64,000 bases of DNA from Chlorocebus sabaeus. Lineage: Eukaryota > Chordata > Mammalia > Primates > Cercopithecidae. The first letter of the stretch is position 1; every line of letters begins with the position of its first letter. A program made the position numbers and the translations under genes. Below the pieces are notes generated by a model. The model made no database searches and was not told the DNA's origin. It worked only from the letters and a program-made list of their open reading frames with translations. Location: NCBI RefSeq assembly GCF_047675955.1, contig NC_132914.1, positions 39,581,521 to 39,645,520 on the forward strand, in the 5' to 3' direction. Below, piece by piece: positions 58,282 to 64,000 of this stretch.

Positions 58282-58794
58282 GATCTTCACTCTTACTTAT
58301 AGCAAAGTAAAGTAATAAATGCTGGAAAACACCCAAGTTCTTTTTGTATGGAATTTGGCTAAAGGAACCCAGTGCTCAAACCACCTTGTAAGTTCATGAA
58401 ACAGAGCAAAATATGTACCCTAAACCTAGGTTCTGAATCTTTCTGCATATTTTAACATCAGTTCTATTTATGGAATTTGCATTTGTTTTCCTGGTGTGGA
58501 AGAGTATTTGAGGTAGGGTGAAACAAAGGCAGGTTGAGATACCTGTGATTAATAAAAGTAAAACACTTTCAAACTAGTCGACTTAATTCATTTCTTCAAT
58601 CTCATAGTGCACACCCACTAGGTTCTTTAATTATGGAAAGATGGTCTTTCTGCGTCCAGAGAAAACATCTGATATTATACTGAAAATTTAATGAAATCTA
58701 TAAAACACTATTACTTTATGTCATCCAAGAGGGCATGAAAATAATTGTTACAAAAAATATTTTTGTATTTTTGTAATGGGATTTTACCTATAAC

Positions 58795-59030
58795 AATAGT
58801 AAAAGCTCACATTTACTGAGTGACCAGTATGTGTCAGATAATTAAGAATTTTACATGGATTGACTTAATCCTCCCAACAACCCTATAAATTAGATGTGAT
58901 TACCATTAGTCCTGTTTTATAGATGGAAAGTAAGCTTGGGTAATTTAAGCTCATTTCCATTCTACAACAGGATTCAAACATGAGGTGTCAGTTAGCATGT
59001 TTAATCTCCATGCTATACTGTGTTCCTGCC
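58795..59030 (+). repeat. MIR
   Basis: GCTCACATTTACTGAGTGACC ... CTCCCAACAACCCTATAAAT ... TAGATGGAAAGTAAGC; nearly complete. Confidence 0.85.
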
Positions 59031-59078
59031 TATGTAGAAAGATGAGTATCTACCCACCTATGTAGAAATATGAGTATG
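59030..59078. repeat. Tandem duplication, period 29
   Basis: CTATGTAGAAAGATGAGTAT and CTATGTAGAAATATGAGTAT. Confidence 0.9.
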
Positions 59079-59571
59079 CTCCATTCAGGTAAAATCCCAT
59101 CTCCTGTCAGATTTTTCTCTCTTGCAGCTCATTTAAAATACATTCTGAAAGTATTTGATCATAGATGTAATGCCTTTAAAGTATAGTTTTTGACTTAAAA
59201 ATTAAGTATTTTCCCTATTAACATTTTTAAATTTTTACTCTGTCCAAAAATGTATATATAAAACATTTGAAACATGTTAAAAACAGAATAAGACAAAAAT
59301 ATCGTGTTTTAAAGGAACATATCTGGTTAGTTGGTATTCCACTGAACGTATCTTATAACACACACAAATTTTAATTTTTCATTTAACAACACTAAAGAAT
59401 GAGGTATATAAATGTTTTAATCACAGACTTTTACTGTATGCAATTGTATTTCACAACTAGCATCTTACAAAAAAGACAGTACCACTGTGCCTGTAAAAAG
59501 TACTGTAATTAAACAGAAAATTACATTACCACACGAAACCACAAAATATCACAACTGTTAGGGTCTACAGT

Positions 59572-60945
59572 TTTATTTTTTCTTCAAATGTTATCATGAT
59601 GTCTTATGTGATATTTTGTATCCACATTCTATTTTTAAGTCCATTTACAATTCAGAAGTCTCCTATAGGTAGATATATATTAAGCAAATCGTTAAGAGAA
59701 AGCAGGAGACCCCAGGAGAATTTAAGTACTGTGTGGTTTCCAGGTTGAAATTCTAAATACTAAATAAAACACTTAATAGTCATAAACAAAAAGGCAAAAT
59801 CTGTAGTCATAAAAATATTTTATTGGTAATTTTACATAGTATAAGTGGGGCTATACTTTTTTCCTTTCAGGATACTGAGAAATGTGTAAACTGGTAGTTG
59901 TGTCTGAAAACAGGGTACTATGATTTTCATAAGAATTGTTATATTTAGTAAGAGGCCAATCAGACTGATTTAAAATTAGCTATTTCCCATTTCTGTGCAA
60001 CAATTCCCACTTCTGTTTTAATTAGATTCATGCATCTATGGCCCTGGATAAGTTTGGGACAAGAAAACAGTGATAAAACTATCATTAAGTTAAAGCTTTT
60101 CTAAATTGCAGCTTGTAAAATATGGCAAGTTTCTTTTCTCGTTTTTGCCAAATGCTTATAATTATTTGAATTTTAATGTTTTATATGATACAGAAAATAC
60201 CAGTGTTCAATGACAATAGCACTAAACCTGAATTATAAAGCTAAATAATCAATGCTTTATTGTTTACTAGTCTGCTAGTAAACATTATAATAAATGAATG
60301 TTTTGAAAAATAAGCAAACAAAAAAACCTCAACAAATGGATAAAGCCAGAAACATAATTCAGGAACAATAATTAGTAAAACGTGTCAAAAACATTGGCAA
60401 AGGTTCATACAAATTCTTTATTTAATAACAATTTTCCTATTTAACCACACCAAGTACCAGCAGGTGTATTTAAGAGGATAACCATTAAGAAAAACCTGTT
60501 GCAGCAATAGTTAAGTTGATCTTTGACTTGTATACATATAACTATCTGTTTCACAATTTTCAAATAATACATATTTAGGCAGCTTGCACTATGTTATAAA
60601 AAATTTAAATTCGTTACATGCCAATAGTAGAGAATTCAAGAATTATGTGTTAGAATTCACTAAACTAAAAGTGAAAATACACTTACCAATAACACTGCAT
60701 AATGAATAATTCAACCACATTTTCATGGCACTTAACTGCAGAGACCAAAATGTTAAGTCTGGAAATGTTTGGTAGGCATAGTTGCAATAAAATCTAACAA
60801 ATTCTAACAAATTTCTATTTTATGTAAAACTCAAATTATGAATTGTGCATGAATGTATTTGTCATGAAAATGTGGTACCTCTTGGCATAATCTGTGTATT
60901 TGCATGGTAGGACAGAAGTGACTAAGAAACTGGAGAAAATAAACT
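59572..60945 (-). other. YAF2: Probable YAF2 3' UTR with candidate polyadenylation signals
   Basis: Downstream of the YAF2 stop codon (lower coordinates) the DNA is AT-rich and free of recognisable interspersed repeats for about 1.4 kb, as expected of a conserved 3' UTR. Minus-strand AATAAA hexamers lie at 60417-60422, 60256-60261, 59819-59824 and 59572-59577. Which of them is used cannot be decided from sequence, and the UTR could run further left. Confidence 0.45.
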
Positions 60946-61183
60946 TTAATGAGATTCTCCATTCAATGATGAGGCTTCTCCTCTGGGTGAAGATGACCTG
61001 GACATTCCTCTCTCTGTGTTATCAGAGCTAGAGCCGCTTTGACTGTGTTGATCTGCAGAAGCAGCACTAGATGCAGGTGGTGACTTTGTTTTCTCCTTAA
61101 AGTCTGTAATAATGACTGTCAGATCTCCAACGGTAACTTCCAAATGCTGAGCACTACTCCGATCCACATTTTTCAATCTTGGT
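60946..61183 (-). CDS. YAF2: YAF2 terminal coding exon: RING1-binding region and C-terminus
   Basis: 238-nt coding part of the last exon, with acceptor TATGTTTAG|ACCAAG. The first base completes Arg102, then residues 103-180 follow and TAA at 60946-60948 ends the frame. It begins PRLKNVDRSSAQHLEVTVGD, followed by LTVIITDFKEKTK; this beta-hairpin region is shared with RYBP and is the part known to contact the RING1A/B C-terminal domain. The rest (~126-180) is a Ser-rich acidic tail ending SLNGESH. The start of translation is not here: an in-frame ATG just upstream lies in the intron. The exon is intact and the total length fits the usual 180 residues. Confidence 0.97.
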
Positions 61184-61967
61184 CTAAACATAAAAAAAAT
61201 GAAATTTTAAACTAGCTTTTCCCTCTACCAAATTTCTGAGTATATAATAAATACTAAAAGTAGGTGAAAGTAACAAAATGAATACACATATTTAAAGCAA
61301 TTTATGTGTAACCAGCCACAAAAACATCGTAAAATGTTTCAACTCATTAACATTAATCAAACCAATCATTCATGAATATTCTTCAATGCGACCAAAAACT
61401 GTGACAGCCTAGAAGTAGAACTTGTGCTTCTATAGCTGTATCATAATTTTGCAGACAGCTTATTAATTTTATTAAAATAGATGTTTTAGACAACAATGAA
61501 ATAGCTGCACCATGGAGGAAGGTGATAAAAACTAAGGTTGAGCTACATGCAAGGAAGATTGTTACTCCACTGACACACACTAATAAGGGTATCATGATTG
61601 TTCTGACTGAACACATGACCATTTTGATAGGTTAAAACCCATGCAATTATCTGTTCGGTATTTTGAAAACCACTCCTGGTTCAAACAGCTCTTCTTAAGG
61701 GGAAAACAAAACAAAACAAAACACCCAGACACAATGTCTTCCAATCTAGTACAAAGAAAAAAGCATCACCACATTTAAGCTTGTATTTGTGGCTTCTGTG
61801 TTTAATTTCCAATGTATCTTTCAAATTCAGTAAAACCTTTTCTGATACCTTAAAATAAAGGAAACCAAATATTTTACTTCCACTTTGTGTATATTAGTGT
61901 ATCAATGGTTAAAAAATTAAATGGTTTCATTATTTCAAAAATGTCACAAAACACTCTTCAAATTTAC
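61184..61967 (-). other. YAF2: YAF2 last intron
   Basis: 784-bp phase 2 intron between the two YAF2 exons. It begins GTAAAT and ends TTTAG. AT-rich; I see no interspersed repeat in it, only an (AAAAC)n-like run near 61705-61722. Confidence 0.9.
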
Positions 61968-62120
61968 CTGGTTTTCTTATGGCTATTCTTTTTGCTAGTT
62001 GTTTCCTTTTCATTTTTTTCTTTTTCTACTTTATCTTTTTTCTCTTTCTTTGACTGTGTAGGAGGCACAAACTGCTGAGTAACCTGCTGTGCAACCAACT
62101 GGGAGACAGGTCGAGGTTTC
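61968..62120 (-). CDS. YAF2: YAF2 penultimate coding exon: linker and Lys/Glu-rich segment
   Basis: 153-nt phase 2/2 exon of YY1-associated factor 2, with acceptor TGCACACAG|GAAACC and donor AAAACCAG|GTAAAT. It codes residues 52-101: KPRPVSQLVAQQVTQQFVPP, then a Lys/Glu-rich stretch (~72-99) that is probably disordered and carries nuclear-localisation-like clusters. The N-terminal RanBP2-type zinc finger (residues ~20-45) is in exons beyond the right edge. YAF2 is the paralogue of RYBP and a subunit of non-canonical PRC1, where it joins RING1 proteins and stimulates H2A ubiquitination; it also binds YY1 and MYC proteins. One residue in the charged stretch is Asn (EKNEK) where I recall Ser in human; not checked. 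Confidence 0.95.
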
Positions 62121-62504
62121 CTGTGTGCATGTTAAAAAGAAAGGTATTTTAAATTATAACTTAAAACATAAGTGCTTTGTGAGAGAATATCTCACATTAT
62201 GAAAACAAATTAATAATACAATAACTTTCAAGTATATATCATTGTTTTTCCTGTTCAACAAAAACAGAACAAACTATAACAGTTAAAATTTATAGTCTAA
62301 GATATATGTTCAAACATTAGAATACTGTTACATAAATCAACATAAGAAATTATTTTAAATGTATATCAAACTAAATGGGATGTACCCATATAAACATGAA
62401 TTCTAAAAATCAAACTTCAAAGTTTACACTGAAATAATAATTTATCCCTCCTCCTTCAGAGAAGGAAATACTTAACCATTTGTGACAATGGCTATCTGTT
62501 TTTT

Positions 62505-62720
62505 AAAGCTTTTCATTTATTCATTTAATAAACATTTATTATCAAAATTTCTCACTCCTTATTGCTTAAATCCTTTAAGTTTCTTACATCTCCAGCCACA
62601 ATCTCACTATGCTCTTTTGACCCTGGAGATCTACCCAGTCTTTTGAGACTCATCTATTTGCTAACTTACTCATTTAGAAAGTATTTATTGAGAACCTACT
62701 GTAAGAACTATTCAGGGATA
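62505..62720 (-). repeat. L2-like fragments
   Basis: TTATTCATTTAATAAACATTT and AGTATTTATTGAGAACCTAC are reverse L2 tail phrases. Confidence 0.6.
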
Positions 62721-63317
62721 TCTGAAATGTTGCCTGGCTTCAACATCTGATGCTGGTACAAGCTTTCACCTGTCCAGCTTTACCACAGAACTTGCACAAC
62801 TGAGGTTAAGATTCAAAATACAGTCTCTAAGTTCTTGAGAGAGAAAGAAGGATACAGCAAGGAAAGAGGCAGAGGGAAGGAGGAAAGAAGTAAGATAAAA
62901 ATACATTTTAACAGATGGCTCTACAAACAATAGTAACTTTATTGCATGAAAAATCCTGACCCTTTTTTGGTTAGTACAGTTTTATAAAAATCTTTTTTCC
63001 CCCTGTTCCTCTGCAGCAAGACAACATAAAAATAATGAGAAAATATTGTACAATCTAAGAATCAAAGCTGCCAGGCTGAGAGAAAATAGGAAACAGTATG
63101 TAAAGTAGGTTTCAGGAGATGGATAATGAATTTTGCTCAGGGCCTAGATAGTCTGAAGTACTGAAAGGATATCCAGGACAGATGTCCAATATACAACTTA
63201 AAAAATAGGACTGACATAGAGTTTGAGATGTAGATTAAGAGTTGCACAAATAAAAGTGATATTGACAGTATGGTAGTTAATGGCTAAGGTTAAAAAAAGA
63301 AAAGGGTTAAGGTGGCA

Positions 63318-63478
63318 GTTTTCAAATTTAAGGTACATCAGAATCACCTAAAAGGCTTAGCTTGCTTAGCCTACCCTCAGGGTTTCTGATTTAGTAGGCC
63401 TTGAAGTAGAGCCCAAGAAACTGTATTTCTAACTAGTTTCCAAGTTATGCTGAGGTCTCTGGGGACCACACTTTAAAA
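63318..63478 (+). repeat. MER5-like DNA transposon
   Basis: CATCAGAATCACCTAAAAGG ... GGTTTCTGATTTAGTAGG ... TGGGGACCACACTTT; clear MER5-type copy. Confidence 0.85.
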
Positions 63479-63479
63479 A

Positions 63480-63720
63480 GAAGCATGAAGAAGTGCAATA
63501 TATCTGGTGAATACTGGTACTACTATAGGATAAAGTTTGAGATGGAGAGCAGAGTGGTAGAGAGAGTGAAAAAAAACCAAGTTGGATAGATAAGAAGGGA
63601 TCCCACGATTAAAACCTAAGCAGTCTGATTTTATTCTTAAGTGATGAGAAGTCACTGAAGAAATTCAGACTTGAATTTTACAACAATTACTTGCATTAGT
63701 CTGAAATAGAAAGGTATTAC
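63480..63720 (+). repeat. L2-like fragment
   Basis: TGATTTTATTCTTAAGTGATG AGAAGTCACTGAAG resembles L2 internal sequence. Confidence 0.6.
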
Positions 63721-64000
63721 ACCACAGTAGAAGTAAAAATGTGAGACTAGTGGTCTAATAAGTGATCATGTAATCTCTGTACCTAGTGTTGTTTGTTGTT
63801 ATTTTCTAACCATCAACAAATTTTCTGTAGTGGTTCTTTTTTTCTGTTCTTGAGTACATCGTTCTCTTTTCATCCTAGGCTTTCCTAAATGTATACTACA
63901 CAACTATTCCACTTTTATTCTTACTTTAATGTGAAGGTTGATTTTCACTTAAAGATTACGATTTTGTACCTCAATTCTAGGATTATTTCATCTGGTTGAA

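Larger units (their letters stand above)
44931..59571. other. Intergenic DNA between GXYLT1 and YAF2
   Basis: About 14.6 kb separating the GXYLT1 promoter from the YAF2 3' end. Repeats are listed separately. 46500-47430, 48140-49090, 55130-55640, 56660-57400 and 58290-58790 are AT-rich stretches without a recognisable gene or element. No open frame here resembles a gene outside the L1. Confidence 0.75.
62121..64000 (-). other. YAF2: YAF2 intron, 3' part
   Basis: Intron sequence upstream of the penultimate exon, running off the right edge. It holds L2-like pieces (62505-62720 in minus orientation and 63470-63720 in plus), a MER5-like DNA transposon fragment and purine-rich DNA near 62840-62890. 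No exon was recognised. Confidence 0.8.

Noticed and set aside
1..64000. CRISPR arrays, operons, ribosome binding sites, rRNA or tRNA genes
   Set aside because: The DNA is primate nuclear; I saw no spaced identical repeats of CRISPR type and no tRNA-like cloverleaf with A and B boxes outside 7SL-derived Alus.

Overview
This is nuclear DNA of an Old World monkey (macaque, baboon or a close relative). Two human-like genes, both on the minus strand, sit in the order known from human 12q12. The first is most of GXYLT1 (five coding exons between about 6.8 and 44.5 kb, first exon in a CpG island). The second is the 3' end of YAF2 (last two coding exons at 60.9-62.1 kb). The monkey assignment rests on several very well preserved AluY copies of the type I know from Cercopithecidae (AluYR-like: CTAGCCGGGCG right-arm start, GATCCGGCCACTGCAC near the 3' end), some with perfect target-site duplications. 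Species-level identity cannot be fixed by eye.

Layout. 1-6827: GXYLT1 intron, mostly Alu plus unique AT-rich DNA; the exons for the last ~152 residues lie left of the window. 6828-14504: three GXYLT1 exons coding for the core of the GT8 xylosyltransferase domain, including the DxD motif, separated by introns of about 3.5 kb. 14505-44287: a nearly 30 kb interval between the GT8 exons and exon 1, holding a 93-nt in-frame cassette exon (25763-25855) and one damaged HERV9/LTR12 provirus (28913-32908). 44288-44930: GXYLT1 exon 1, 5' UTR and CpG-island promoter. 44930-59500: intergenic DNA with L2, MIR, many Alus, a 5'-truncated L1, a Tigger/MER2-type transposon and a MaLR LTR. 59500-62120: probable YAF2 3' UTR, terminal exon, short intron and penultimate exon. 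62121-64000: YAF2 intron.

The two genes act in unrelated pathways. GXYLT1 adds xylose to O-glucose on EGF repeats such as those of Notch in the secretory pathway. YAF2 is a nuclear subunit of non-canonical Polycomb complex PRC1. They are simply same-strand neighbours, with YAF2 upstream and its 3' end facing the GXYLT1 promoter.

I found no novel multi-gene system, CRISPR array or RNA gene. The observations most worth checking are: the tandem splice donors of the GXYLT1 cassette exon, the second of which would add an immediate stop; a 22-bp perfect inverted repeat; a foldback (template-switch-like) change in an Alu arm; a pair of inverted ~120 bp segments 2.4 kb apart; a tandem Alu pair with three copies of one target site; and the HERV9 remnant, which keeps both LTRs but has lost gag and most of pol.
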